A stretch of 64,000 nt of DNA from Rattus norvegicus (taxonomy: Eukaryota > Chordata > Mammalia > Rodentia > Muridae). The translations under genes and the position numbers were made by a program. Shown here one piece after another: positions 1-13,047 of this stretch. Position 1 is the first letter of the stretch, and every line of letters starts with the position of its first letter. The DNA is taken from NCBI RefSeq assembly GCF_036323735.1, contig NC_086037.1, positions 63,422,502 through 63,486,501 on the forward strand, read 5' to 3'. A model generated the notes under the pieces. It had not been told where the DNA came from and searched no databases. It was given only the letters and a program-made list of their open reading frames with translations.

Positions 1-1139
1 TCATCGTATTGCAAAGTGTGCAGTGGCCACCGTTGTGTTTATAAAGGGATGAATCTAGATAGTCGCCAAAGGGAAGTTCAATACTTGGTATTTTGCTGTT
101 GTTCAGTTCAGTTGCTTATACATAATTCATTTGTAAACTGATGCTAATGAAAGTTGGTCTTGAGATATTTTCTGAAGCCCAAATTAGGAACTTGGCACCA
201 AATCCCCACTTGAACTACAAATCATTTACTCTCGCCAAATTAGAGTGTAGCGGTAATTTACCAGAAGATGGGCTTTTAACCCTAATATCAAGATGTTCTC
301 AGCAGTTTGCTCTGCAAGCTCATTAGCTTCTGGAGGTGGCTTGTGGAGGGGACACCATCAGGGCAAACACTTCACTGTCCCCAACATTACTAAACCTTCC
401 TAATAATGAGGGGGAAATAAATGGAGGCTCTCTCCATTGATTCACGTGGACCTATTTGCCTCCATCAGGAACCTCTGAGTGTTCTCTGATTCAGCGTGTG
501 GTTTTGTGTCCTTATAATTAACAGAGACATCTTTCAAGTAGGAAAAAAAAATGTTTTGTGCTTTTTAAGGAGGGGGAAAAAACATTGAGGCTATTGAATT
601 TGCTTTTTCAAATTGAAATCCGCACCAACTCCAGATTTTTCATTCCAGCATATGTCTCTGTATCTCTTGATGTTATAGATTTTTGGCTTTATGGCAACTG
701 CATACCAGGCTTCTAGCTGTCAGAATTGGACAATTTATTGGCTCCTAAGTAGAAATAATGAAGCTGCCGTGTTAACTTGATACACTGGCATGAGCAGACA
801 GCATCTATTTTCAAAGTAGATGCTGACCCAGGCCCTACCTGGTGCTCTTAAATGAAATTCCAGATGCACTTAATGAACATGCCGGCTGCCATGTTGATTA
901 GGCACTGTTTGGCTCACTGCCAATGATTGCATTTTTCCCATCATATCAAGAAAAATTTTCTAAAGATTGCTTTTCATTTGTGTTCTTCAACTGGGGCAAA
1001 CCGAATTAGAAGTTATGCCAAAAGTTCTTCCTTGGTGAATGAGGAAGCTAGGCCTCAATCACGGAGTGAGACCCTTTTGAAAGCCTTCTCATGTTTTTCT
1101 GGCAGGACAAAGTTCATGGCCTGGGAGGTAGCCCAATAG
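1..1139. other. Unique intronic sequence
   Basis: No repeat or coding exon recognised. It is AT-rich with a perfect 9-bp hairpin (arms 799-807 and 817-825, 9-base loop). The stretch from about 560 to 1000 is repeat-free and could be conserved, but that cannot be judged from one sequence. Confidence 0.5.
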
Positions 1140-1422
1140 GTCAGATGCGTGCTGCGCAAACATGAGGGGCTAAGTAAGCTCTGTCCAAAATAGGACAGAT
1201 GTGGCGGCATGTGTCATCCCAGCACTGGGGAGGAAGATATAAGTGGATCTCTGAAGCTCTCTGACCAGCCAAACTGGCCTACTTGGTGAATGCCAGGCCA
1301 ATAAGAGAGACCTGATCTCCAAATTCAGGATGAATTGATGTTCAATCATCCCATATGCACATGTACACTTAGATACACACAGAAGAACATGTATATGCAT
1401 GTGTGCACACATGCCAGCCAAA

Positions 1423-1473
<51 letters not shown>
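1140..1473 (+). mobile_element. B4A/ID_B1-type SINE with (CA)n tail
   Basis: A diverged ID-like head runs into a B1-like part with the CCCAGCACTGGGGAGG motif and a GACCAGCCAAACTGGCC block. This is the dimeric structure of the rodent B4 family. The 3' end has expanded into about 24 CA units (1425-1473). Confidence 0.8.
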
Positions 1474-1474
<1 letters not shown>

Positions 1475-3689
1475 CACAGGCACGCACACAAAATTCAAGT
1501 GGTTTTCATGGTTATCTTGAGGTAAATGGTAACTATTCAATTCCCAAAGGGCTCCTTCTCGATAAAGACAATCCAAAGTGCTCCTTCCTCTTAAATCAGC
1601 CTTTTAAACTCAGGATCCATTGAGTCAAGAACAAGAACGGACTTTAGGGGACCCATGGCCCTCCCAGTATTTAAAGCAGTATTTTAGATATGGATATAGC
1701 TCCCCAAAGTGTCATCAACAAACAAAGGGCTCATGACACACCAATTAAAAAGCATTCAACGTAAATGATTCTTTAGAATAATAGGTCTGTGATCAGACAT
1801 ACATGACTGATATATATTTACATTTATTTGCACATTGCTTGCCCTTGGCCATGCCAGTCAATGATTGTGTATCTCATTATATAAATGTAGTAAAAAACCA
1901 AGATTTACCTAAAGCCCAAAGGATTACTGATCCTTGACTAATTAAAGTTTGTTCTGGGATTTAAGAGTCTCAAATGAGAAGTCCAGAGTCCTAGAGTGTT
2001 TGGTTATTTTACTTACTTATTTAAATAAGGCAGCATGCATTTTCATGCACCTTACTCCCTTTCCATGATCCTGTTTGGCATCTTTGTGACACTAAAGCCA
2101 CAGAAGAAAGGGAAATGGCCCCCTAAAAGCTCAAAGGTAGCACAGGGTTTCTATTCTGTCGTCTCTATGAAGTCAAGATGGATGTCAGCACTTAAAATTC
2201 TTCCCGTTGCCATCTCAGGCATCTGGTATGGGGTATTGGGTAGCCTCAAGAACCAGCACGCGGCCAATCCTGCTTGTCTTCCTATGTGCTCATTTTTCCT
2301 CCTTCCCAGAGCTTTGAGATGATGGTCGTTGTCACCTCTGAGTTTACCCAGATTTATTTTTAAATCATTTATCTCTACCCACCCACCAACTGTCCCTCTG
2401 TTCACATGAAGCTGCCTGGTGAACACTTTAACCATGGCTTCACCTTGTAGGCTCTCCTCATCTCCCTCCTTAGTACCTGTTGAAGAACCTCTACCTCCTG
2501 AAGATTCTAATGTGTCCAGGGGAGACCTGTACAATCTACTCTACCTCCAGGGCTCCCTAGCGGTGAACAACAGCTCAGGAATTTCTCTAGAAACCAGAAA
2601 CTATCAACTTTACTCATGGTCCAAAGATGTGAAGTTACAGAGGATGGTCAGGGTCACAAGCAACAAAGTTCCTGCTAAGTGTGACTTCAGATTAGAAGAG
2701 GACACAGGCATGTTCTGGACCCAGTAATGAAGAAAATGTGAAAGGCAACTGGACAGAAGAACTTGGGAATGCTGGATTTACCTCATCAACAAATCCATAT
2801 GCAACATGTGAAGGATTACACATTATTACAATGTGCTTGCCGCTCTTCTTGGTCCGCCATCTTTACAGAGGGAATAGATAGACTCATCTCGTTGTCTGCA
2901 TTTATACAAGCTCCCACTGACTTGGGAGCTGTGGCTAAGAGCAGATGGCAACAACTGGGTATCAGTGTATGATATATATTTGGAAAGTAATGCAGGAAGC
3001 CCAGAGAGGGGTCCAGAGGTTAGATGGGCAATGAATGAAAGGAAGCATGTTCAGGTGGATAGATAAACCATTATCATGGGAGAGGAATTTCCAGTACTGC
3101 TAGGGACCTTGGGGAGATTGGCAGAGACAGCCTCCTGCTGTGCTACCCATGGAGCCTGCAGCTGGGTATCCACTTCCTCTCTCTTTCCTGCCATTGTAGC
3201 AGGTGGAACACAGGACCACTTCTCTGGTCCAAGAAGCACACAAGTAGACTCACACGGGCTCCTGGAAAGAAGACATCTATTCATTCAACCTATTATCATC
3301 GAGTTTACTAATGAGGAATCTCACAGCTCCCTCCCCAGCTGGGAAACCCAGTGGGGAAGAAAATCCACTTCAAAGTTTCCTAAAGAAGGGACTAGGGAGC
3401 GGGTTAAGAGGGTCAGGGTGTCTCTTTGTCTCTTGCTGTGCTCTACCATCCTGATAGGTTCCTAAATCATGATGAAGAGGAAGTCTCTCCTCCCAACACA
3501 CACATACACTTAGAAGGATGCTCCTTACGTGGTGGGTACATGGGCCGCCGTTCAGGATTGCCACACTGGGCTTCATCTTCTCTCTAGCTGCCTCTCTTAA
3601 AAAAATGCATACCAGGTGAGCACACACCAAGGGGAAATGAGCAAAGATTGGATGGATATCTTCTTTGTGTCTCAAAGAGTTCATAAATG
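1474..3689. other. Unique intronic sequence
   Basis: No transposon recognised. Short open frames on both strands have no recognisable protein features and overlap one another, so they are not called. Moderate GC between 2040 and 3470. Confidence 0.5.
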
Positions 3690-4165
3690 TGTACCGTAAT
3701 TACAGCATTTTCTGGTCTCCCTCCTTTTGGTTCTTTCCACAGCCCTTATTCCCACTCAAAAACATGCTCTCTTTTTCTGTATTATTGTTCTACATATATG
3801 GACACAATAATATCTAAATGCCACACACCAAAGAGTCCACTGAGTGTGGCTTCGATGGCTTTGATTTTAGGGATAGTTATTTGGTACTGCTCACCAATTA
3901 TGGTACTCATCCTTGGTGCAGACGGCTCCTTTCTGTATCAGCCATTGTAGATCTTTAACTAAGGATGGGGCTTTCTGAAATTTCTCCCATCCACATCATT
4001 GTGTCCCCTGATATCACCCTTACTCGTGTTGTTAGGCGACTGTGTGTTGTTGAGATCGAATGGATGCATCTCTTATGTCACATCTGAAAGATACAGTCTC
4101 CCAGCAGATGTCCTGTTCCTCTGGATTTTACCATCTTTCTGACCCTCCTCTGGATGGACGTTTTA
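3690..4165 (-). mobile_element. L1 (Lx-type) 3'-UTR fragment
   Basis: Read on the + strand, the order of blocks matches the reverse complement of the rodent L1 3' UTR: a pyrimidine-rich start, TGTTCTACATATATGGACAC, TTTCTCCCATCCACATCA, then CATCTTTCTGACCCTCC. The copy is old, truncated at both ends and non-coding. Confidence 0.7.
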
Positions 4166-5140
4166 AAGTTGAGTGTGCAGAGAAAAGTGAAGAGTGTGAC
4201 CCTTGCCAAGAGGCCCAGGAACATTCCAACCTTCCCCGTGGGGCTGCCAGAATAAACAACATACTTGAATTTGCAGGACCAGTCTAAGGGCCTTTCCCAA
4301 CCGTGACAGATGCCTGTCAGCCTCACCCGTCGTACCCATGCTCTTCACCTTCACCCTCTCCCTTGATTTATAGTAACAACCCAGGAAATCCGGGCAACCC
4401 AGATTATCCCTTTGGATCCCTGGAATGGATCCACCGGGTCCTGTTTGATTTTCTTCTTCCCTCACAGCCTGTTAGAAGCACAGCCCGGCCATGCGGTTCA
4501 GGCAGTGTGAGATTTACAGCTCTGCGAAACAGCGGAGATTTCTCTGAAGCGCTTGCTTTTGTTGTCGTTGTTGCCTGGCTTTTCTCACTGACCCGAAACC
4601 CAGACTAAGACGGATTCTGTGACTCTCGGCTCAGCTAGCACAGCCCTGTGAGACACAAAGAGCCCGTGATTTACGAGGTTCCAACTTGGAGGCGTTTTGC
4701 TTGTTTGTTTGCTTTACTTTATAGAAGGTGCAGAAGCGATGCTTTCATAGCAAGCACGACTGGAATTTTGAGTTTTGATCCGCATGCAGGGTACTCAGGT
4801 GTGGTCAGGGACCCTTGCAGTTGAGGTTTGACCTCAGCCTTGCCTCTCAGTCAGCTGCACAGTCGTGAGGGGAGCTACCCATGTTGTACAGGGCTCCATG
4901 CCTCTGAGCTGTCATGTTCAGTAACTAAGCATGTTGTATGTGTTTTTGACTGCAGACGACATTTTCAACTTATGGAAGTTATTGCTAACCATTCCCTTAT
5001 AGCGATGGCCCACTGTCAATGGGCCCTCTTATAGAAGCAGCTCTCTGAGCACAGGGTGAGAAGCTTAAAGGTAGCTATAACTTGAAGATATTTTTGGTCC
5101 ACGTTCATTTGCATTTGGCAGTACATGCATTCATTTTGGG
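4166..5140. other. Unique intronic sequence
   Basis: No repeat recognised. CpG dinucleotides are somewhat more frequent between about 4480 and 4690 than in the flanks, but too few for a CpG island. Confidence 0.5.
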
Positions 5141-5250
5141 TGTGTGTGTGTGTGTGTGTGTGTCTGTTTCTGTGTGTATGTGTATGTGTATGTGTAAAGC
5201 TATGTGTACATTCTCAGATTCCATTCAGTTTGGTGTGTGTCTATGAGTGT
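5141..5250. repeat. (TG)n microsatellite and TG-rich flank
   Basis: About 11 pure TG units at 5141-5163, followed by TGTATG-type variants to about 5200 and TG-rich sequence. Confidence 0.9.
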
Positions 5251-5860
5251 GTTCACGTGACTTAGAGCTCATGCCATGGCACATGTGTGGAAGTCAGAGG
5301 GTAACTCTTGTATCAGGTTTCACTTTCCACCTTGTTTGAGAAAAGTCCCTCTTGTTCACTTTGGAGTATGCCAGACTACCAACTTTTACCACACCTCAGG
5401 CTGATATCCACAGTGTCTGTCCGGAATCTTCTAAACTACAGAGACTTGATATTTAAAACACCAACACATTGACTGGATGTCGCTTTCTCTTGGTTTCCTC
5501 TGAAACAGAAATAGAGAGAGTAAGGCATGGCCTTCTGAAGTTCCAATCAATCTTTCAGTGTAGGGTTGAGAAGGAGGTCATATAATTAAACATTAGTTTT
5601 CCCTACAAAGATGGCCTATGACCTGTGACATCATGAACAGGAAAGGGAGCTATCATGCAAATGAGAAAAGTCAATATAGAAGGAACAAAACTACAAGTTC
5701 TACTTCTGTGAAAATCCAGTCGTTAAGTTCATATAAACAGAAGTAGAAAGACGGCTTAACATTTCAGTTAGAAAACATGACACAGTTCTAGAATTTTTCT
5801 GTGTGACAAGGTGCTTATAATTAGTAATCTTTAACAACGTACTTAAAAAATGTGAGTGTA
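5251..5860. other. Unique intronic sequence
   Basis: Nothing recognised. The stretch is AT-rich with no repeat signature. Confidence 0.5.
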
Positions 5861-6116
5861 GGAACTAGAAAGATGGCTCAGCAGTTAGGAGCATTGGCTG
5901 CTCTTCCAGAAGATCCAGGTTCGGTTCCCAGCACACACATAGTGGTTCACAGTTTTCTGCAACTCCAGTTCCAGGGGATTTTGGTAAGTTCTTCTGGATT
6001 CTTGAGGCACCACACGTATACCTGGTACCCACAGAAATACATGCAGGCAAAACACTCACATACATAAATTAGAAAATAAGTGTAGCATTTGTGTACACAC
6101 ACACACACACACACAG
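5861..6116 (+). mobile_element. B3 SINE with (CA)n tail
   Basis: It has the AGATGGCTCAGCAGTTA A-box region, the GGTTCGGTTCCCAGCA B-box region and the GTGGTTCACA block typical of B2/B3. It ends in a diverged 3' region and (CA)11 at 6095-6116. Confidence 0.85.
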
Positions 6117-9100
6117 AGCAAATAACCACAAGGAAACATTTGGAAGTGATGGATCATGTTAATTACCATGACTGTGGCAGTGGTGTCAGGGCTATATGTA
6201 TGCAATATCGAACTCATCAAATTCTAAACAATATGTAGTATTTTACTGATTGCTATATGTTTAAAAAGAAATGAAATTAGGCTTCTTATCTAATGATTCT
6301 GGGTAGGCAGCCTACTTCTGCTGTATGAACCTTCCCTCAGCTTCCTCATATCAATAACAGTGGAGACACGGATGCATGATTCGTGGAATCAGTTTGTGGG
6401 TTAGGACACTTGGCCTGGGGCATAGCACAGAGTGGTAATTAATCCCTGAATGACAACATTCATCTTTGCTATACAGCAGGGATTGAAATAGTTCTGAGAT
6501 TGAACTCTGAATCCCAGAGCAGGCATCCCACAGCGACAAAAAGACTGAGAGTTGAAAACCCACTAGTATAGTTGAAGGGTCAAAAGGCCATCTGGTTGGT
6601 AAAAGAAATACTAAAAGATTTATCTCAGTAGCTTGAGGCTCGCAGAGAATATTCACAAGTTCCTCAGTTTTGATCTGCCACCTTGAGGAAGGCATATTTT
6701 CCAGTCTCCTTTGAAGCAGAATTATTCAGTTAACTACTCAGTAGATGTCCAAGGACAGCACATCTCTTCCCTTCCATTGTTTCTCATCTAGAGAGTCAAG
6801 GCGAAGCCATAGAATCCATGTCCAAGCACAGACACTATTCAGTGTCAAGTGCTAGAAAAGGAGGCCATATAGAGTCATTTCTGCCCTCAGGATGTCTGTG
6901 TCTCAGGGAGAACCTGCCTTCTGAGTCTAGCCTCTAGTCCTGTGTGTTCTTCTTTCATTATCAGAACTGTAACTGCTGTGGATCAGGTAGACTCTGGCAC
7001 CTAAGAGGCAAGGCGCCCTGTGTAGAAGAGCAGAGTGATTGGGTTACAAAGTTAATTGGGGCTTTAAAGAAAAATAACTACTAAATAACTCAGTGGAGAT
7101 TTGTCCTTTTCTTTCATCAAATAACCGGACCTTACAGCTCTCCCAGGTCAGCGCTTGGTTTATCTCAGCTGGGCAGAGTGACAAGTTCTAGTTCATGTGT
7201 TAGTAGAGCCACAGATAGATAAGGTCAGAAGCTAGCGCTTTGTTGGACGTGTGTGTGGCAGGGAGGGGGGACAGGGTGACAGAAACAAGGTTCAGGAGGT
7301 GGGACAGCCTGGAACTGAGGCCAGAGTCAGTGGCAGGCAGCTTGGGACTGCAGGGAGAGATGCCCAAATATAATGAAAACAGGAGAATATTCAATTGCAT
7401 GAGTCACAAGGTCAACAAGACCGTGAAAACATAATCTGGGGACCAAGCGTGAGAATCTGATCCAGAACTTTCCTCACACTGCAGCCATTTCTAGTGGTGG
7501 CAGGCATCCTAGGAGTTCCCAAGTTCTATTTTAAAGCATGGCTTTGCCATTCTGCCCTAAGCATGCACAACATGCCGAAGAGAGAACAGGGAGGATGTGA
7601 GGAAGATGGCATATGTTGACAGACTCCGGTGTCCAAATAAGAGGGTGGTCTCGGACTCCTAACCTCATTCTGTGCATCCACTCTGATCGCCCATTCTACC
7701 AGTCAGCAGAAAGTGTGGGCAGGGCCATCCATCCCTTCTCTGACACCACCCCAAGCTTCTATGTAACGGCTACCAACTGTCTATGGTACCGAGTGGTTTG
7801 GGGACACAGGCATCTGATGAGATGCTAGAGGAGTCTCTGTAGTCCCGCTCTGTTGTAGCTTGGTTCTCTCACTGTAGTCTGTTAACCCTTTCCTACTGTG
7901 TGCAGCGACCAACCGCTCTGTTGCTTCCTGGCTACGCTGCACTTGGCTGTACAGCACAGGGAGGAGACAGTCCATTCGGTGAACTAATAACAATGTGATT
8001 TTCTATGAACTCTATTTCTCCTCGTCCCTCTACCCAGTGAGTCACTGTCTAGACAACAGTTCTTGTCCCCTGAGTCCCAATCCACTTCCCCGTGGACTAA
8101 AGCACACAGTTTATCCCTGGGTTCTTTTAAGGTTTAGGGTTTAAAACATGAAAACCTGGCTTCTTTAAAATAATAATTTAGAAACAGATCTCTGGATCTT
8201 AGATTTTTAAAGGTTTGACTAACTACCTGTTTTTCATTTGGTTGTTTGTTTTGCTGTTTTGATCAACATCGTGTCTTTCTTGGGGTGATCTAATGATGGG
8301 AGGTGCAAAAATGGGCAGAGAAAAATAAAGGTCTCATTATTTCCCAGCCAAACTCCCACACAGTCTGATTATAAGCTCGGTTGAATAATCCCCGCCTCCC
8401 CTAGCAGAGAAGGTTTCCAGGTAGGAAAAGATGGGGACTTTGAGTACTTATCTTGGTATCCACATAGAAATATGGTGGTAAAAACAGTTTTATGCCTCTC
8501 TAGTGGTATAGCTTTAAGCCTATAGAGATGCAAAGCTTCCATGCTGGCATGGTAGAAATATACAACTAAAGAATGCGGATAGACAATGGAATTTGTGGAG
8601 GATCTAAGTCCTAGTATCCTCCAGTGGAAACCGACCTAGTGTGGGCGTAGCGGTCACCAGGAAGGTAAAACTGAAGGCATCTCCCTAGAGGTGGTGGAGG
8701 GGAGGCAGACGCATGTCTTGGCTAAGAAACCAATAAAGTTCTACGTCTAAATGACAAACACATTCATTTTGCACTTGGTACTGGACTCCTTTAGTTATTT
8801 TTTTCAAACAAAAGACTAAAATTGCTTTTTACCAACAGCAGACATTTTCAGATTTATCCGCACAACGGTCCAAACACTACATAAAGTCTCAGCGCTTAGC
8901 GAGATTGCTATGTAACCTGCTCCAGAAGCGCCTATATTTGTTTTAATCCTTTCGAACAAACAACCTCTTATTTATTTTTTGATTGTTGTGGTTGAAAAAG
9001 AGAAGTTTAATGTTTTGCCGTTCTTTTTGTAGAAGAAAATAGACGTGTTGGTGAAGGCAATGAGCTAGTTCTCCTTAGTAGATGAAAAGAGGGTAAGGGG

Positions 9101-9430
9101 CAGAAGGAGAGTGGTCTGAGAGCTAGAAGGGACCGTGAAAACACAGGGGGGATTCTGAGGCCAAGGACAAGAGTGAGAGGCCTGAGGTTCTCAGCTGGAG
9201 GAGTAAGAGAGGACAGTTGACACCCAGAGGAGAAAGAGAGGTACAGCTAGGCAACGTATCCTGAATTTCCTTAGGTCCATCTCCAAGGTGGAATGTTGGC
9301 CACGTCTCTGGAGATCCTCCTGGTGAGTTCAGGGATGACCCTCTAGGTAAAGACTTTCCATGCTGCAGAAAGAAAAGGGACCTTTCTTGTTTATTAGAAA
9401 GAATTTAGCTCCCCATTTTATTACACTGTT
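6117..9430. other. Unique intronic sequence
   Basis: A 3.3-kb stretch without a recognised repeat. It contains no convincing exon. 8750-9050 is AT-rich and repeat-free and may hold regulatory sequence, but nothing specific can be claimed. Confidence 0.5.
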
Positions 9431-9453
9431 ACACACACACACACACACACACA

Positions 9454-9506
<53 letters not shown>
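9431..9506. repeat. Compound (CA)13(GA)25 microsatellite
   Basis: Pure CA units at 9431-9456 pass directly into pure GA units to 9506. The GA part is a homopurine mirror repeat of about 50 bp. Confidence 0.97.
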
Positions 9507-9510
<4 letters not shown>

Positions 9511-9837
9511 GAGGGGGCTGGAGGGGGTAACTCATCATCTCTGTGTGCATAGAGATGGCAGACCCCTTATAACGAGATCTGTAATTGCTGAGAATTTTAA
9601 ACAACCTTTATTTAGACTTCCCCAAACTTTAGGCATAGTTTTCAACAATGTGTCTGGTCATTTCCAAATGCTGTATTCCTTTTCCTTAAAACGATCAAAG
9701 GGCAATGGCTTATTATCCAGGGTCAACTTGTTAAATGGAGAAAAGAGTATTCACCAATTACAGGCTCTCCTGAATACAGTTCTTTCTGTGCTCCAGGCCA
9801 GAGCGAGCAGAGGGACAGGAAGTACCATGTAAAAGTT

Positions 9838-9945
9838 CCAGGGCCTGACTCTGCTCTCCACCTATTTAGCTCAGTGACCTTGAGCAAGGCTCCCACCTGT
9901 CCCATATGCTTCTTTATTTACTAGATGAGGCGAGATGCTGTCAGT
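9838..9945 (+). mobile_element. MIR SINE fragment
   Basis: It keeps the MIR core order: CTCAGTGACCTTGAGCAAG, then CTTTATTTACTAGATGAGGCG, corresponding to the core and the TCATCTGTAAAATGGG-like block. Ancient and diverged. Confidence 0.65.
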
Positions 9946-10294
9946 TCAGCAACCCTTACTTCCGCTTTCCTCTAAGTTTTTAAGAACCGCTCTGTAATTG
10001 CATGCACGGGGTGGCTCACACTCACCATCTTTGAAATTTCCGGCTCATTTGCTAGGATCTCTGGTTCCTTGTATTTCTCCTAAGCAAGATCTAACAGCCT
10101 TTGATAGCTTTATGTCTGCTTTCTTGGGACTTAGAGATACAATATCATTTGATTGTACTGAGATACTTGGTCAAAAGCTGTCACCGAATGCCTTCTGCTT
10201 CCCCAGTGCTATCAGAGCGGAATTCTATAACAGACAAGTAGAAGATGAAATATGAAAGATTGACAAGGGGGAAACTCACAGAGACAAGCTTTTC
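9946..10294. other. Unique intronic sequence
   Basis: Nothing recognised in this short interval between the MIR fragment and the TTCC microsatellite. Confidence 0.5.
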
Positions 10295-10352
10295 TTCCTT
10301 CCTTCCTTCCTTCCTTCCTTCCTTCCTTCCTTCCTTCCTTCCTTCCTTCCTT
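10295..10352. repeat. (TTCC)n microsatellite
   Basis: About 14 uninterrupted tetranucleotide units, homopyrimidine on the + strand. Long apparent open frames across it are low-complexity artefacts. Confidence 0.97.
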
Positions 10353-10890
10353 TTCTTTCTTTTGAGAAAAGCCACCAGAAAACAGGCTCCTTCTCCCTCC
10401 TTGAGAGTCTTACTATACTTTTGTGAGACAACCGCAGAACAATGCCAATGTAGATGCGTCTCATATTTGCAGGGTATCTGCTGTATCCAGCATGGGTTAG
10501 GCACCTTTACACACAAAAAAGAGGATGTTTGCCCCAGCTTTGCAGTTAAAATAAAGTGAGACGCAAAGCAATCAAACATGGCTGAGAGTCACCCAGTGAA
10601 GAATGGCCAGGAATTCAAACCAGGGGGCAACTAGAAGTGAATAGTCACTGCTAAGGCTTCTGTCATCTTTCGTAGCTGCTCCCTCTCTTTGAACAAGCCA
10701 AGGGCATGAGCATCTCACCAAGCTATGCACATCGAAATACCTTGTTCACTGACTCAGTTGCGAATTTGTGATCTCTTGTCTACTATAAAGGCAACCTCAA
10801 CCTCTTTCTCAGAGCAAACTTCCCCATATGTGTCTATTGTTCACACGTAAGAATGAGTTTTGTGAGTGCAAGACAGTTAAGCATGCCCCT
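10353..10890. other. Unique intronic sequence
   Basis: No repeat or exon recognised. Confidence 0.5.
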
Positions 10891-11154
10891 CTAGAATGTG
10901 TGTATGTATGTGTATATATGTGTGTGTGTGCATGTGAATGTACTTGTGGGCACACATGCATGCATATGACCTGTACTGCATATGTATCTATGTGTAGGTA
11001 TGCATTTTACATAATACGGTATAAATGTACATCTATATATATATGAATGTACATGCATGTATTCTGTGTGGAAATATGCATGTGGCGTGTGCGTATGTGG
11101 GTACATATTTGCATGTGTGTAGTTAGATGCACATAGGTGTACATGTGTGAACAT
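10891..11154. repeat. Degenerate TG/TA-rich simple sequence
   Basis: Imperfect TGTATG, TGTG and CATG runs, probably the decayed TG tail of the adjacent minus-strand B4A SINE. Confidence 0.75.
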
Positions 11155-11425
11155 GGATATGGAGGCCTGATGTTACTGCCCAGCAAATCCTCGTCAATCA
11201 CTCTCTACTGACTGGGAAAAGATGTCTTCATGAACCTGGATCTCACTTACATGACTGGTATAGTTAGCCAGCTTGCTAGGGGATCTGTCTCTTCCCCCTG
11301 AGGGATGGGATTCCAGGCAGGCTGCTATACTTGCCTGTCTTTAAAGTGGGTTCTAAGGATTTTGACACTAGTCCTTGTCCTGTGTGGCAAGCCCTTTACC
11401 ATCTGAGTCATATTTCTAACCGTTC
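11155..11425 (-). mobile_element. B4A-type SINE, diverged
   Basis: Read on +, it follows the reverse complement of B4A: GGATCTGTCTCTTCCCCC, a GGGATTCCAGG block, then GTGTGGCAAGCCCTTTACCA and a CTGAGTCAT A-box remnant. Confidence 0.65.
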
Positions 11426-12928
11426 AGATACTCTGAAAGGCAACTGCCAAAATGCCCCTCCAAATAACATTGTTCATCCTCAGCACTTCACGGGAATGTT
11501 TGCTTCCTATACCATCATTAGAGCTTTAAACATCTTCTCAGCTTTCCTCACATCCCCATATGTGTGCCTGACACTGACCATGAGAGGCCCAAGGCCCCTT
11601 GAGTTGTCCTCTGAGAAGGTCACAATAAGAGAAAGAAGGGAAGGGTGGCCATCCCTGGGCTGTGCAGAGAGACAGTGACTTTCTTCTTGATGAGGATATT
11701 GTGAGGTCACTTGGCTTAGAGATCCTGGAATGGGGAGGTGGGCTAGATCACAAAGTCATTCCGAATCTGCCGAGGGGATATAAAGGAGGCTGAACCACCT
11801 CTTTAAGCTCGTAAGTGATGACATTCAAATCTATCAGAATCCTAACCCCGAAATCGGGTCAGGATTTACAGCCATAATCTCTACCTTCGGATTTGGCTTT
11901 TATGTTTTTACCCTTGATTTATGTAGGTACCTATCTTAGCATCCCATATCTCAAGCCACATAAATGTATTAAAGTAATGGAATTTAACAAATATGTTACG
12001 GTTACCATCTTTGTTCCCAAGAGGGAATTTGGAAATCTGACAACATTACAGCTTTCATTTTCAAGACCCATTTTCTGAGCCGTTTCACTAACAAGTCTTC
12101 TGATTTACCACACCATTAACAAAAATAATTCTTTCTGGACAGCAGTAAAAGGAGTGGGTTAGCACAATTTATAGCTTTCTCAAGATACATATAGGGTGTC
12201 CGTTAGGAGAAAAAGGCAAGTTTTTGATTAACTGATACATTGACTTGCTTTTAAGGTACCAGGGTTCATTCTCCATGTGCCGAGACATCAAGGACACCCC
12301 CAGCATAGAGGAAGCTCACCATTGCCCAGTGGGCAAGCACAGTCATACTTGACAGTGCTGACTACCAACTGCCTAGTCGCGCATGCCCACATGAGTGATT
12401 ACGATGGAAAACCTTCTCACTTCAAGATGAGGACACACTGCCCATTTTCCCAAGTGATACGCTATACAAGAATAACCTTTAGACCATACTACGGTGGTCA
12501 CAGTTCAACCGAAGATGCCTCTGAAGTAAGCAGAAATAAGATGGTTGAAAGTCCAGACACAGCTTCTTAGGCAAAAGCCACCCATTTCTACTAGTGAAAT
12601 CAGGGAGGAAGCGTAAGTCGGCAAACAAGGATAGACTTTTTGCCAGAAAAGACTGCATGGACCTATAGAGGGATGCATTAGGGAATTTCCCACAATCACT
12701 AGGAACTCTAATTATTCAGTGATCATAATTGTAAGGGGACCTCAGAGTGTTTGGAATTCCCATTAAAAGTTCCATGGTGCCCCCCTCCCCAAGAAAGATG
12801 CCCAATATAATAAGGTTGTCATTTGGTCACAGAGTCAGTATTGTGGTAAGGAGACTGGCTTGTTTTAGAGTTAGGATTAGGAAGCAACTTTGGGGTCAGA
12901 AGAAAAGACTTGAATGTCCCTTGAAATC
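11426..12928. other. Unique intronic sequence
   Basis: No repeat recognised. 11850-12250 is AT-rich and repeat-free. No exon is supported. Confidence 0.5.
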
Positions 12929-13047
12929 CTGAGATAGTTTCTCAGACCCTTGAGCTCTGGAAATAGCTTCTCAGCCCGATGGCATTCTGATAGGTCCTCA
13001 ACCCCATGAGGTTCTGAAATATGTTCTCATCCCCCTGGCCATGAGGT
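12929..13047. repeat. Four-copy ~29-bp degenerate minisatellite
   Basis: Four adjacent units begin CTGA/CTGG, contain a T(T/C)CTCA core and end in CCC plus a short ATGG/GAGG-like tail: 12929-12956, 12957-12986, 12987-13013, 13014-13047. The array may belong to an unrecognised rodent LTR. Confidence 0.7.

Noticed and set aside
4480..4690. Possible CpG-island first exon of Cdh13.
   Set aside because: CpG density is too low and no start codon or coding segment matching the T-cadherin N-terminus is seen.
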